From the NCBI GenBank assembly GCA_030123565.1, contig CP126122.1, positions 3,052,800 to 3,116,799 of the forward strand: a stretch of DNA of 64,000 bases. Direction: 5' to 3'. Position 1 is the stretch's first letter. The number at the start of each line of letters is the position of its first letter. Made by a program: the position numbers and the translations under genes. The DNA is from Nitrospira sp. GTDB taxonomy: Bacteria > Nitrospirota > Nitrospiria > Nitrospirales > Nitrospiraceae. Below, piece after piece: positions 1 through 8,632 of the stretch. The notes under the pieces were generated by a model that saw only the letters and a list, made by a program, of their open reading frames with translations, was not told the origin of the DNA and did not search any database.

Positions 1-147
1 AGCGCCCACTCTTCCTTTCTACGCGACCTCCGCTCGCATGCCCAAAAATCAATCCTTCGGGTGATAGTCAGGGTACATCAATCTGTCTACAGTTTCACAT
101 CCATCACGGCGGGTTTTCCAATTGCGGCGTGAAAGGAGGGTGCAGCG

Positions 148-651
148 ATGAGGCCTACACTTTCCCTCGTTGTGACGATGACGGCGGTGCTGGTGGGTGC
201 TCCTGTGGCGGCAGAAGAACCGATTCTCTTTGTGCAGAGTTCGCACTCCGGCTTCAGCGGGGTCATCAGCAAGATCGAGTCCGGCATGCTCTTTGTCAAA
301 ACCGACACAAGTTTGCAGCCGCGCGTGATCAGCCCCAGGAAGGCGGAACGGGTCGGGCTGTACGACGCGAAGGTCGGAGAAACCGTGAACATGCTCGTGG
401 ATTCGGGAAACGTTCTGATGGACGTCTCAAGGACAGACCGGTTCTTTCCTGAGCATCACTTTGTTGCAGGCCAGCTTCATTATACGGATCCCTATTGGGG
501 CGCCATTCAGCTTTCGACCCCTGAAGGGCCGGCAAATTTTGACGTGGATCCACTGGCAGGTAGCAAGCTTTCCACGTTGCAGGAAGGCATGCCGGTCACC
601 ATTGAGTTAGACGCAGATAACGTCATGGTCGACATCCATTGGAGCCGGTGA
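148..651 (+). CDS. Exported hypothetical protein
   Basis: This 167-residue protein has an N-terminal signal peptide: a hydrophobic stretch at about residues 5-20 followed by a probable cleavage site after the Ala-Ala near residue 22. The rest is soluble and rich in beta-strand-like segments, with no cysteine pairs or catalytic motif. The ATG follows a strong AGGAGGG ribosome-binding site at good spacing, which supports the start. I do not recognise the family. It is most likely a periplasmic protein. A monocistronic unit is likely, because the next gene lies about 130 bp downstream with its own ribosome-binding site. The 147 bases before it show no convincing gene. Confidence 0.7.
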   Translation: MRPTLSLVVTMTAVLVGAPVAAEEPILFVQSSHSGFSGVISKIESGMLFVKTDTSLQPRVISPRKAERVGLYDAKVGETVNMLVDSGNVLMDVSRTDRFFPEHHFVAGQLHYTDPYWGAIQLSTPEGPANFDVDPLAGSKLSTLQEGMPVTIELDADNVMVDIHWSR

Positions 652-782
652 AGTTCGGCTTGTGTCGTATCAGTTGCCTCTTCAACGCAGTGCCAGGCTC
701 ATGCGGAGAGAGCGGCAGGAAGGCGCCACTGCGGTGCCCAACAGGGAGGAATCCCGTGTGATTCCAAGCTTGGAGGCAAACT

Positions 783-1097
783 ATGAGCGTCACATCCTAC
801 ACGAATATGACGGAAGCCATTCAGGATCTCAGGAAGCGAGGATTCGTAGCGAATTTCGAATTTCTCGATCAGGAGTTCCGAGACGTCGAGAGCGAGAAAT
901 CCTTTACGGCTGACGAACTGACTATCGTGGAACACTACCGGTTTGAAGGAGCCAGTGATCCAGAGGACATGTCCGTCGTATATGCCATCGAGAGTCAAGA
1001 TGGCACCCGTGGGATCATTGCCGACGCCTTTGGGGTCTATGCCAATCCTGAGCTCGGCGGATTTCTCAACAACGTCATCCTCCGAGAAGAGCCGTGA
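783..1097 (+). CDS. Small conserved protein (family often mislabelled phosphoribosylpyrophosphate synthetase)
   Basis: This 104-residue soluble acidic protein starts with an ATG that follows a GGAGG ribosome-binding site. Its pattern (an 'EAIQDLRKRGF' opening, a central 'YRFEGASDPEDMSVVYAI' segment, then 'GVYA') matches, from memory, a small family found widely in Bacteroidota and elsewhere. Databases often call that family phosphoribosylpyrophosphate synthetase. At about 100 residues it is far too short for that enzyme and has no PRPP-binding loop, so the label should not be copied. Function is unknown. There is no signal peptide or membrane segment. Confidence 0.6.
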   Translation: MSVTSYTNMTEAIQDLRKRGFVANFEFLDQEFRDVESEKSFTADELTIVEHYRFEGASDPEDMSVVYAIESQDGTRGIIADAFGVYANPELGGFLNNVILREEP

Positions 1098-1315
1098 GCG
1101 TCACAGGCACGCCATAACGCTGCGTCTACCTCTTTACGCCCCATAAGCGTTTCCCCGGCCTATCCACGTGGCGCTATCACTTCTTGTAGAACGCCGGTGC
1201 TTCGCTCAGCAGGGGAAAAATCTGGAATGAATCAAACCAAAATGCCGACCCAAATTTCCAGTGAACTTCCAATGGCGATTCATTGGAAACAGCAACAATC
1301 GTAAGTACTCGAAAC

Positions 1316-1391
1316 TGGTGAGTCGGCTGGGATTCGAACCCAGGACCCTCGCCTTAAAAGGGCGATGCTCTACCGACTGAGCTACCGACTC
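1316..1391 (-). tRNA. tRNA-Lys (anticodon UUU)
   Basis: On the minus strand the acceptor arms GAGTCGG and CCGACTC pair perfectly. The D arm, TAGCTCAGTCGGTAGAGC, is canonical. The anticodon loop CTTTTAA gives anticodon TTT, and the T arm carries GGTTCGAATCC. The discriminator base is A, and the 3' CCA is encoded (bases 1316-1318). It lies between the small plus-strand gene and purA. A TATGAT-like -10 element lies about 50 bp upstream on the minus strand, but I see no matching -35. Confidence 0.97.
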
Positions 1392-1515
1392 TCCCGAACA
1401 CGTATGCCACACATCGTCACTCGCGAGTCGTGACGGAGAGGGATCATAGCACTGACCATGGGTGATTCGCTACGGCGAGATATGCGCCTCCGGGAACAAC
1501 TCCAACATTCTAACG

Positions 1516-2838
1516 CTATCGCGAACGCTTCGGCCGTGCGCGTCGGCCGGCCTTGAGCGGGTTGTGAAGAATGATGGTCTCGTCTCGCCGCGAGCCGGTG
1601 GAAATCATGTCGATCCGGCACTCGGCCAATTCCTCGATCCTCGTAAGGTAGCGCTTGGCCTCCGCTGGCAGGTGCCTGTAACTGGTGACTCCGGTGGTGG
1701 GCGCATTCCAGCCGCGCACTCGCTCGTACACCGGCTCGCAATTCGTCAGCGCCGACAAATCCGACGGCATCTCGCGGATGAGTTTTCCGTTCACTCGATA
1801 CCCCGTGCAGACCTTCAGTTCTTTACGTCCGTCGAGTACATCCAACTTCGTCACTGCGAGCGACGACAAGCCGTTGATTCTCGTCGCGTGGCGAACCACG
1901 ACGCTATCGAACCAGCCGCAGCGTCGCACCCGTCCGGTCACTGAACCAAATTCCTTTCCACGTTCCTGCAGCCAGCCGCCCACCTCATCGGTCAATTCGG
2001 TCGGGAACGGTCCGCTTCCGACCCTCGTGGTATAGGCCTTCGTGATGCCCATCACCGCGTCGATTTTCGTGGGCCCTACACCGGTCCCGGTGCAGGCACC
2101 GCCGGCCGACGAACTCGACGAGGTGACATAGGGATAGGTGCCGAAGTCCACATCCAGATGCGTTCCCTGGGCTCCTTCGAACAAGACGGTCTGCCCCGCA
2201 TCGACCGCTTTGTTCACGGCCATGGCGGTGTCGATGATATAGCCCTTCAGTCGGTCGGCGTACCCCATATACTGCTGATACACCTTCTCCAATTCGAAAC
2301 AATCCACTTTATGAAGTTGCTCGAGCAACCAATTGATGTCGACCAGATTTTCTTCCAGCTTCTGCTTGAAGAGCAGCGGATTGAGCAGGTCACCCATGCG
2401 GATGCCGATCCGCGCCATCTTGTCGCCGTAGGACGGCCCGATCCCGCGTCCGGTGGTCCCGATTCGACGCACTCCCTTGGACTGTTCGGACGCTTTGTCG
2501 ATGGCCTTGTGGTAAGGCAAGATCAAGTGGGCGCGGTCGCTGACGGCGAAATTCTTGCCGATCTTCACCCCCTGCGCCTGCAGGTGATCCATTTCCTCGA
2601 TCAAATCTCCGGGATCGACGACCACACCGTTGCCGATGAGACAGCGCGTCCCGCGGTACAGGATACCGGACGGAATGAGACGAAAAATGAACGTATCGCG
2701 CGCGTTGATGACCGTATGGCCGGCGTTGGATCCGCCCTGATACCGCACGACCATGTCGGCATCCTTGGCCAGGATATCGACAATCTTCCCCTTGCCTTCG
2801 TCGCCCCATTGGGAGCCGATGATGACGAGATTCGCCAT
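1516..2838 (-). CDS. purA: Adenylosuccinate synthetase
   Basis: This enzyme makes adenylosuccinate from IMP, aspartate and GTP, the first committed step to AMP. The N-terminus carries the hallmark WGDEGKGK loop (residues 11-18) with catalytic Asp13. The GSNAGHTV segment holds the catalytic His41. Further family blocks are present: GTTGRGIGPSY, SGPFPTEL, the arginine-rich RVRRCGWFD, and the KLDVLDG guanine-binding region. Length (440 residues) is normal apart from a short basic tail after residue 425. It stands alone between two tRNA genes; no other purine genes are adjacent. Confidence 0.98.
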   Translation of the reverse strand: MANLVIIGSQWGDEGKGKIVDILAKDADMVVRYQGGSNAGHTVINARDTFIFRLIPSGILYRGTRCLIGNGVVVDPGDLIEEMDHLQAQGVKIGKNFAVSDRAHLILPYHKAIDKASEQSKGVRRIGTTGRGIGPSYGDKMARIGIRMGDLLNPLLFKQKLEENLVDINWLLEQLHKVDCFELEKVYQQYMGYADRLKGYIIDTAMAVNKAVDAGQTVLFEGAQGTHLDVDFGTYPYVTSSSSSAGGACTGTGVGPTKIDAVMGITKAYTTRVGSGPFPTELTDEVGGWLQERGKEFGSVTGRVRRCGWFDSVVVRHATRINGLSSLAVTKLDVLDGRKELKVCTGYRVNGKLIREMPSDLSALTNCEPVYERVRGWNAPTTGVTSYRHLPAEAKRYLTRIEELAECRIDMISTGSRRDETIILHNPLKAGRRARPKRSR

Positions 2839-3012
2839 TGTTCGCTGCCTACGCTCCTTTTTTCCTGCCGGACTCGAAAAAAAAGCCCTGACCTCGTACC
2901 GATCAGAGCCGGAAGGGCAACATGGTAGGATTCGCCCCCCTGTTTGTCAAGAACGGTTTTCTCACATTCCCTGCGGGTATTGAGCGAGGGTTTTCCATTG
3001 CTTTTCCTTCAC

Positions 3013-3110
3013 GGAGGTGTAGCCCCTCAATTCTTCCCTGCGCGTGTCCAACGAGCACTGTTTTATCGTGCGCGTTGCACGAGCAAGAAGGATTGAGGGA
3101 CTGCACCTCC
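3013..3110. repeat. 98-bp imperfect palindrome
   Basis: The two halves are inverted copies of about 45 bases each. GGAGGTG, then CCCTCAAT, CTTC, CGTG and GCGCAC or a close variant recur in the same order on both arms, around a short T-rich centre (TGTTTTATC). Several arm differences are T/C changes that keep G-U pairing in RNA. Transcribed, it would form one long hairpin. It lies between purA and tRNA-Ala in otherwise noncoding DNA. It resembles a REP/MITE-type element or a long structured RNA. I saw no second copy in the window. Confidence 0.7.
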
Positions 3111-3125
3111 CCTCCCACCCTTTTC

Positions 3126-3155
3126 TTGACTGCCAAAAACCGGCCATGCTAGATT
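3126..3155 (+). promoter_or_regulatory. Probable sigma70-type promoter of tRNA-Ala
   Basis: A -35 element TTGACT is separated by 18 bases from a -10 element TAGATT, which is preceded by TG (extended -10 style). The predicted transcription start falls about 60 bases upstream of the tRNA-Ala gene. Assignment rests on sequence match and position only. Confidence 0.5.
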
Positions 3156-3221
3156 GCAGAGTTACGTGTGTGGCTGGTGCTGTTTTCCCGTTCCGATGCA
3201 CATGTGACATCAAGCTTGCGT

Positions 3222-3297
3222 GGGGCTGTGGCGCAGTTGGGAGCGCGCGTGAATGGCATTCACGAGGTCGCCGGTTCAATCCCGGCCAGCTCCACCA
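3222..3297 (+). tRNA. tRNA-Ala (anticodon GGC)
   Basis: The acceptor stem GGGGCTG/CAGCTCC contains the G3-U70 wobble pair, the alanine identity element. The anticodon stem CGTGA/TCACG closes a loop with anticodon GGC. The T arm has GGTTCAATCCC. The discriminator is A, followed by an encoded CCA. The gene lies just downstream of a promoter-like sequence and the 98-bp palindrome. Confidence 0.97.
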
Positions 3298-3456
3298 AAC
3301 AACGCTTGTTTGCCTGTACGAGTTCGAACCTGGCTGAGACATTCACGATCTACGAGTCATTCCCTTGACAGGCCGTCTGTGTGAACGCAGGTGCTGACCG
3401 GCTACATTAAGCGCCTCGCCGAATGTTTCACCCCAAACCTCTAACATTGCCGATCC

Positions 3457-5298
3457 ATGTTGCAGCTTGAATCCGTCCATAAGCAATTTGCCACGAAGGT
3501 CCTGCTCAACGGGGCGACGGCACACCTGCGCCCGGGAGCCCGTGTCGGTCTGGTGGGGCCCAACGGTGTCGGCAAGACGACGCTCTTCCGGATGATCCTG
3601 GGCGAGGAATCTCCCGACGACGGTTCCATCCGCAAGCGGCCTCGACTGCGCATCGGCTACCTCCCGCAGGAATTGGAAACGATCGTCGGGAAAACGGTGC
3701 TGGATGCCGCGCATCGAGACCTGTACCCGGAGCATGAGGCCAAACGCATTCTCTCCGGCTTGGGCTTCTCAGAAGCCGATTTCCTGCGGCCGATCGAGAA
3801 CCTCTCCGGCGGATACCGCATGCGGGTCGCCTTGGCGCACTTGCTGCTGTCGAATCCCGACGTGCTCATGCTGGACGAGCCGACCAACCACTTGGACAAG
3901 CCGACGCAACGTTGGTTCGAACGATTTCTCCTCGACTCCAACCTCACACTGCTGGTCATCAGCCACGACACGAGATTTTTGGACGGGATCACCACACATA
4001 TTTGGGAACTCCGCGATCGAACCATTCAGGAATACCGCGGCAACTATACGAAGTTCCAGGAATTGCGCGCGGCCCGGGATGCCCAAATCGAGTCCGCCGC
4101 CAACCGGCAGGCCAAGGAAGTGGCCCGCGTCCAAAGCTTCATCGATCGCTTCCGGTACCAGGCGAACAAAGCCAAGCAGGTGCAGTCGCGGATCAAGCAG
4201 CTGGATAAGGTGAAGCTGATCGAGCGGCAGCGCGATACGAAGCGCGTGCGGTTCAAATTTCCCCTTCCCGCCGCGAGCGGCCGGCATGTCCTGGAACTCA
4301 AGGGCGTGGCGAAGAGCTACGGGGAAAAGGTCATCTACCGCTCCCTCGATTTCACGGTGGAGCGAGCCCAGCGGGTGGCGCTGGTCGGCGAGAACGGGGC
4401 AGGCAAGAGCACCTTGCTCAAAATACTGGCCGGCGCGCTGCCGTTCGAAAAGGGATCCCGGCATGTGGGGCATGGGGCGACCCTCCACTACTTCGCCCAA
4501 CATCAGGCGGAATCGCTGAATCCTGAAGATACGATCTTGGAGTCGTTGGCCGAGGTGTCGGCGCAGGCTGAGATGAATTTTCTGCGCGGCATTGCCGGCG
4601 CATTTTTATTCTCCGGCGACGACCAGAAAAAACCGATCAAGGCGTTGAGCGGCGGCGAACGCAATCGCGTCGCCTTGGCCCGCATGCTGGTGGAGCCGGC
4701 GAACACCCTGCTGCTCGACGAGCCGACCAACCACCTGGATCCGGCCTCGGTGGACATGCTGACGGATGCCCTGACCGATTTCCCCGGCACGATCGTGTTC
4801 ATTTCCCACGATCCCACCTTCCTTGCCCGCGTCGCCACCAGGGTGGTGGAGATCGAGGACGGTCAGGCGAAGAATTATTTCGGCGACTATGAGTACTTCC
4901 TCTGGAAGAAGGCCCAGGAATTCGAATCGATCAAGGAGACGAGCAAGGAACTTGGCGCCGCTCAGTCGGGCAAGGCGGCCGGCCCCACGAAGGCCATGGC
5001 GTCGCAGGTTCAACCGAAGCCTCAGGGAGGAGACCGCCGAGACCTGACCAAAACGCAGGCGCGCCTTGAGAAACAAGTGTCGCGCGCGGAGGCCGAGATC
5101 GCCACGATGGAAACGAAGGTGAAGGCACGTGAACAGGAACTGGCGGATCCGGCACTCTATCAGGAATTCAGCCGGTGGAACGATTTGCAGCGAGAACAAG
5201 AAGGCTGGAAGAAAGAGCTGGAGCGGCTCACGGCGCGCTGGGAATCGTTATCGGAAGAGCTGCAGGGGGTGCGGGGAAAACTGACGGCGGCCGGTTAG
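3457..5298 (+). CDS. ABC-F family ATPase (Uup/EttA-like)
   Basis: This 613-residue soluble protein has two ABC cassettes and no membrane domain. It is the layout of ABC-F proteins, which act on the ribosome as translation factors. Cassette 1 has Walker A GPNGVGKT (residues 34-41), signature LSGGY (about 116-120) and Walker B LMLDEPTNHLD. Cassette 2 has GENGAGKST (about 311-319), LSGGERNRVALA and LLLDEPTNHLD. The linker (about 200-260) is charged and helical. The C-terminal 110 residues are predicted coiled coil rich in Glu, Lys and Arg, as in Uup. No clear ribosome-binding site precedes the ATG. Its stop overlaps, in opposite orientation, the stop of the PilZ gene. The exact ABC-F subfamily is not settled. 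Confidence 0.92.
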   Translation: MLQLESVHKQFATKVLLNGATAHLRPGARVGLVGPNGVGKTTLFRMILGEESPDDGSIRKRPRLRIGYLPQELETIVGKTVLDAAHRDLYPEHEAKRILSGLGFSEADFLRPIENLSGGYRMRVALAHLLLSNPDVLMLDEPTNHLDKPTQRWFERFLLDSNLTLLVISHDTRFLDGITTHIWELRDRTIQEYRGNYTKFQELRAARDAQIESAANRQAKEVARVQSFIDRFRYQANKAKQVQSRIKQLDKVKLIERQRDTKRVRFKFPLPAASGRHVLELKGVAKSYGEKVIYRSLDFTVERAQRVALVGENGAGKSTLLKILAGALPFEKGSRHVGHGATLHYFAQHQAESLNPEDTILESLAEVSAQAEMNFLRGIAGAFLFSGDDQKKPIKALSGGERNRVALARMLVEPANTLLLDEPTNHLDPASVDMLTDALTDFPGTIVFISHDPTFLARVATRVVEIEDGQAKNYFGDYEYFLWKKAQEFESIKETSKELGAAQSGKAAGPTKAMASQVQPKPQGGDRRDLTKTQARLEKQVSRAEAEIATMETKVKAREQELADPALYQEFSRWNDLQREQEGWKKELERLTARWESLSEELQGVRGKLTAAG

Positions 5299-5672
5299 TC
5301 CGTGGACTTCAGCGTCTCCTCGAGGTAGTAGTACAACCAGCGATTCTTCTCTTTCGTCACCAGGTCATCCCACACCACCCCGATCAACATCCCCTTCTCC
5401 CACGGCTTGACCCAGGCGACCGTGGCGGTTAATTTTTCCTGTTGTTCGACGCGATCAGGGTCCAAAAACGCCAGCGACACGGTGATCTTGTCGCCGACCG
5501 GCAGCGTCTCTTTGGAATGGAGTCCTGCGCCGATCTTGTTGACGTTGTTGAGGACCGCCGTAAACCCCTTGGCTCCGCTCTGGGGCGACACCAGGGCCGA
5601 CCCGATCAACGTCGCCCGGACATATTTCCGGCGCTCGTTCACAGTCTCCGCTGAACCGGACTGACGTGCCAT
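5295..5672 (-). CDS. PilZ domain protein
   Basis: This 125-residue protein has an N-terminal 'ERRKYVR' segment (about residues 13-19) and, some 35 residues later, 'NNVNKIGAGLHS'. Together they match the two-part PilZ signature for cyclic-di-GMP binding (RxxxR, then D/N-x-S-x-x-G). The serine of the second half is replaced by Asn, so ligand binding may be altered. The upstream open frame runs into rarA. I chose the ATG after a GAGG-like site that leaves rarA intact. The TAA overlaps the TAG of the convergent ABC-F gene (shared TTAG). Function beyond possible cyclic-di-GMP response is unknown. Confidence 0.75.
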   Translation of the reverse strand: MARQSGSAETVNERRKYVRATLIGSALVSPQSGAKGFTAVLNNVNKIGAGLHSKETLPVGDKITVSLAFLDPDRVEQQEKLTATVAWVKPWEKGMLIGVVWDDLVTKEKNRWLYYYLEETLKSTD

Positions 5673-5733
5673 GGGACCTCGGCCCTCAGTATAGCGAGAT
5701 ACGCAGGTTTGTCCAGCCCCTTTCTTCATCGAT

Positions 5734-7029
5734 TTACGGGGTTCGTGGGCGGTAATAGCGCTTGCCTTGGAGGGAATCGGGAAGGTGGCCCTGATCGGTT
5801 TTGGCCGCGGGGTCGTCATGCACGTACCGATACCCCTTGCCGTACCCGATCTCCTGCATGAGCGAGGTCACCGCATTGCGCAGATGCAACGGCACGCCGA
5901 GATTACCGTGGCGGCGCGCGTCCTGTAGGGCCTCTTGCAGACCCACGTAGGACGCATTGTCCTTGGGCCGCGTGGCGAGATAGGTCGTGCCCTGGGCCAG
6001 GTTGATCTGGGCTTCCGGAAGTCCTACGAACTCCACCGCCTGCGCCACCGTGTTGGCCACAACCAGGGCCAGCGGGTCGGCATTACCGATGTCTTCCGAC
6101 GCAAAAATCACCATCCGCCTCGCGATGAACCTCGGATTCTCTCCCCCCTCCAACATGCGCGCGAGCCAGTAGAGGGCCCCGTCCGGGTCCGAGTCGCGCA
6201 GGCTCTTGATATAGGCCGAGATGAGATTGTAATGCTCCTCACCCGCCTTGTCGTAGCGCAGGGCTTTCTTGAGCAAGGCGGTTTCCAACACCTGTTCGTC
6301 GATCGTCCGTGAGCCGTCTGAGCCGAGAGGTGTTTGGCCGGCCACGAACTCCAACGCCGTCAACAGACTTCTGGCATCGCCGTTGCCGAACGCGATCAGC
6401 CGTTCACGCGCGGCAGGAGACAATGTGACTCGCAGGGAACCGAGGCCCCGCTCGGCATCGACAAGGGCACGATCCAGGATCGAACCGAGGGCTTCTTCCG
6501 TCAGCGGCTTCAACAGCACCAGAATGGAACGAGACAACAACGGCGCGATCACTTCAAACGAGGGATTTTCCGTCGTCGCCCCGATGAGCACCACGGTCCC
6601 CCGTTCGACATGCGGAAGAAACGCATCCTGCTGCGTTTTATTGAAGCGGTGAATTTCATCGACGAAGAGCGTCGTCGCCCGCCCCATGGCCCGCCGCTGT
6701 TCCGCCGCCCTAATAATTTCCCGCAGCTCCGGAATGCCGCCGGTTACCGCTGAAAATGGCACGAAGTGGGACTTGGTGTGGTGGGCGATCAACCAGGCCA
6801 AGGTTGTTTTTCCACAACCAGGCGGCCCCCAGAAAATGACGGAGGACAGCTCATCCCGCTCGATCGCTTTCCGCAGCGGACGATCCGACCCCACCACCTC
6901 ATCCTGCCCGACGAGGTCGTCGAAGTTGCGAGGACGCATGCGCTCCGCCAGCGGCACCTTCCCGGGACGGGTGACATCCCGGGCTGGGGCGAACAGATCT
7001 CCTGTCGAATCATGGGATGACATCGTCAT
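5734..7029 (-). CDS. rarA: Replication-associated recombination protein A (AAA+ ATPase)
   Basis: This is a clamp-loader-like AAA+ ATPase of the RarA/MgsA/WRNIP1 family that acts at stalled replication forks. Counting from the chosen ATG (431 residues), Walker A GPPGCGKT is at 68-75, Walker B LFVDEIHRF around 121-129, and sensor-1 'TTENPSF' about 25 residues later. The C-terminal half carries the family blocks 'YNLISAYIKSLRGSDPDAAL'-like, 'ARMLEGGEDP'-like and a terminal 'GYRYVHDDP' block. A longer frame upstream to about 7134 lacks family similarity. The ATG at 7029 follows an AGGCAGG site; a second ATG lies two codons later. Confidence 0.93.
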   Translation of the reverse strand: MTMSSHDSTGDLFAPARDVTRPGKVPLAERMRPRNFDDLVGQDEVVGSDRPLRKAIERDELSSVIFWGPPGCGKTTLAWLIAHHTKSHFVPFSAVTGGIPELREIIRAAEQRRAMGRATTLFVDEIHRFNKTQQDAFLPHVERGTVVLIGATTENPSFEVIAPLLSRSILVLLKPLTEEALGSILDRALVDAERGLGSLRVTLSPAARERLIAFGNGDARSLLTALEFVAGQTPLGSDGSRTIDEQVLETALLKKALRYDKAGEEHYNLISAYIKSLRDSDPDGALYWLARMLEGGENPRFIARRMVIFASEDIGNADPLALVVANTVAQAVEFVGLPEAQINLAQGTTYLATRPKDNASYVGLQEALQDARRHGNLGVPLHLRNAVTSLMQEIGYGKGYRYVHDDPAAKTDQGHLPDSLQGKRYYRPRTP

Positions 7030-7174
7030 GGCCTGCCTGAGAACCGTCTTGCATTCTATACGTCGCCTGGGAAGCCGCGCAAACGAGTCCCGCCCTCGCA
7101 TCACGACAAGCCCCTTGATTCTCCATTCAAGCAATGGTACCTCCCACGTACTCTTGCCCGCAAAGGACCCGCCG

Positions 7175-7966
7175 ATGTTTTACGACGCCAATGAGATTCG
7201 ATTGGCCTACGACGACCAGGGTGCCGGCCTGCCGCTCCTGTTCCTCCATGCCTTTCCGCTGAATCGTTCCATGTGGAAGCCGCAAGTCACGGCGCTGTCC
7301 AGAAAATTCCGGACGATCGCCATCGATCTGCGAGGGCACGGCGAGTCGGACGCCCCACTCTGGAGCTTTTCACTCGACCACTATGCCGACGACGTCTGTG
7401 CCTTGCTCGACCACCTGGCTATCAAGCAGGCAGTCCTGGTCGGGTTGTCGATGGGGGGCTATGTCGGTTTTGCCTTCTCGCGAAAATACGGGAACCGCTT
7501 GAAGGCGTTGGTACTGGCCGATACCAGGGCACAGGCGGACAGCCAGGAGGGTCGAACCGGACGGTTCCATTTAGCCCAAACGGCGTACGGTCGGGGTGCC
7601 GAGGCGGTCGCCCAAACCATGCTCCCCAAACTGCTTGGGCCCACGTCATTGCGGACGAAACCAGACCTGGTGGAGTCCGTTCGGAACATCATCCACCAGA
7701 CGCCGGTCAGCGGTATCGTCGTCGATCTGATGGCGATGGCTGGTCGACCGGACTCGGTTCCTCACCTCCGCACCATCGCCTGTCCCACACTCGTTGTGAT
7801 CGGCCAGGAAGACAACACCACCCCCCTCGCCGACGCCCAACTGATGGCGTCAGAAATACCAGGCGCCCGGCTGGCAGTGATTCCCGCCGCCGGACACTTG
7901 AGCAACCTGGAACAGCCCGATGTCTTTAATGAGCTGGTGAAGGGCTTCGTCGAGGGGTTGCGGTAA
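7175..7966 (+). CDS. Alpha/beta-fold hydrolase
   Basis: This 263-residue soluble hydrolase resembles 3-oxoadipate enol-lactonase (PcaD) and BioH-type esterases. The nucleophile elbow is GLSMGG with Ser92. The acid is Asp213 (in GQEDNTTP) and the catalytic histidine is His241 (in AAGHLSN). The oxyanion-side 'HAFPLN' follows strand 3, and 'DLRGHGES' matches the family. The start follows AAAGGA at suitable spacing. Substrate cannot be inferred; no aromatic-degradation genes are nearby. It is divergent from rarA and convergent with folE. Confidence 0.88.
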   Translation: MFYDANEIRLAYDDQGAGLPLLFLHAFPLNRSMWKPQVTALSRKFRTIAIDLRGHGESDAPLWSFSLDHYADDVCALLDHLAIKQAVLVGLSMGGYVGFAFSRKYGNRLKALVLADTRAQADSQEGRTGRFHLAQTAYGRGAEAVAQTMLPKLLGPTSLRTKPDLVESVRNIIHQTPVSGIVVDLMAMAGRPDSVPHLRTIACPTLVVIGQEDNTTPLADAQLMASEIPGARLAVIPAAGHLSNLEQPDVFNELVKGFVEGLR

Positions 7967-7987
7967 GAGTCCGAAACGGCGAACTCG

Positions 7988-8632
7988 CTAACTCCCGTCT
8001 CTCATGCTGATGCCACGAATCAATGTCAAAAACTCTTCACGCGTCTGCTGTTGCGTGCGAAAGACGCCCAACATCGAACTGCTCACGGCAACCGTATTTT
8101 GCTTTTCGACACCCCGCATCATCATGCAGAGGTGCCGTGCTTCCATCACCACGCCCACACCGTGCGCGTTCAGTTTTTTCTTGAGGGTCTCGGCAATCTG
8201 CACCGTCAGCCGTTCCTGAACCTGCAGCCGCCGGCTGAAGGCATCAACCACCCGTGGGATCTTGCTGAGCCCGACGACTCTCTTGTTCGGCAGGTACCCC
8301 ACATGGCACTTTCCGAAAAACGGCAGCAGATGGTGCTCGCACATGCTGAAGAAGTCGATATCTTTGACGATCACCATTTCATCGTATTCGATCGGGAACA
8401 GGGCCCCGTTAAGCAGGTGATCGATATCCTGTCGATACCCCTGCGTCATGAACCGCATGGCCTTGGCGACACGCTTCGGCGTATTCAGCAATCCGTTTCG
8501 CTCGGGCGTCTCTCCCAATTCAAGAAGAAGACGCCCCACCAATGTCTCGATCGGATCCTCATCGATCGGCCCGCCGTTTCGCGATGGGCCCCGCGACCGT
8601 CCGGCTCGAGACCCCGACACCACCTTAGCCAT
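7988..8632 (-). CDS. folE: GTP cyclohydrolase I
   Basis: It converts GTP to 7,8-dihydroneopterin triphosphate, the entry step for folate, biopterin-type pterins and queuosine. The zinc ligands are visible: Cys98 and His101 in 'MCEHHLLPF', and Cys169 in 'RHLCMMMRG'. 'VGLSKIPR' and 'QERLTVQI' are also conserved. The chosen ATG gives 214 residues and overlaps the stop of the upstream PTPS gene (ATGGCTAA), with GAGG at normal spacing. Alternative starts lie at 8644 (ATG) and 8671 (GTG). It is the last gene of the minus-strand operon. Coupling to PTPS suggests that the two enzymes act in series. Confidence 0.96.
   Translation of the reverse strand: MAKVVSGSRAGRSRGPSRNGGPIDEDPIETLVGRLLLELGETPERNGLLNTPKRVAKAMRFMTQGYRQDIDHLLNGALFPIEYDEMVIVKDIDFFSMCEHHLLPFFGKCHVGYLPNKRVVGLSKIPRVVDAFSRRLQVQERLTVQIAETLKKKLNAHGVGVVMEARHLCMMMRGVEKQNTVAVSSSMLGVFRTQQQTREEFLTLIRGISMRDGS

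Noticed and set aside
1-147. Possible gene at the left edge
   Set aside because: Only short frames are present, with no ribosome-binding site or family similarity.
6686-7174. N-terminal extension of the alpha/beta hydrolase
   Set aside because: The upstream frame is antisense to rarA, and the hydrolase has a good ribosome-binding site and a family-typical start at 7175.
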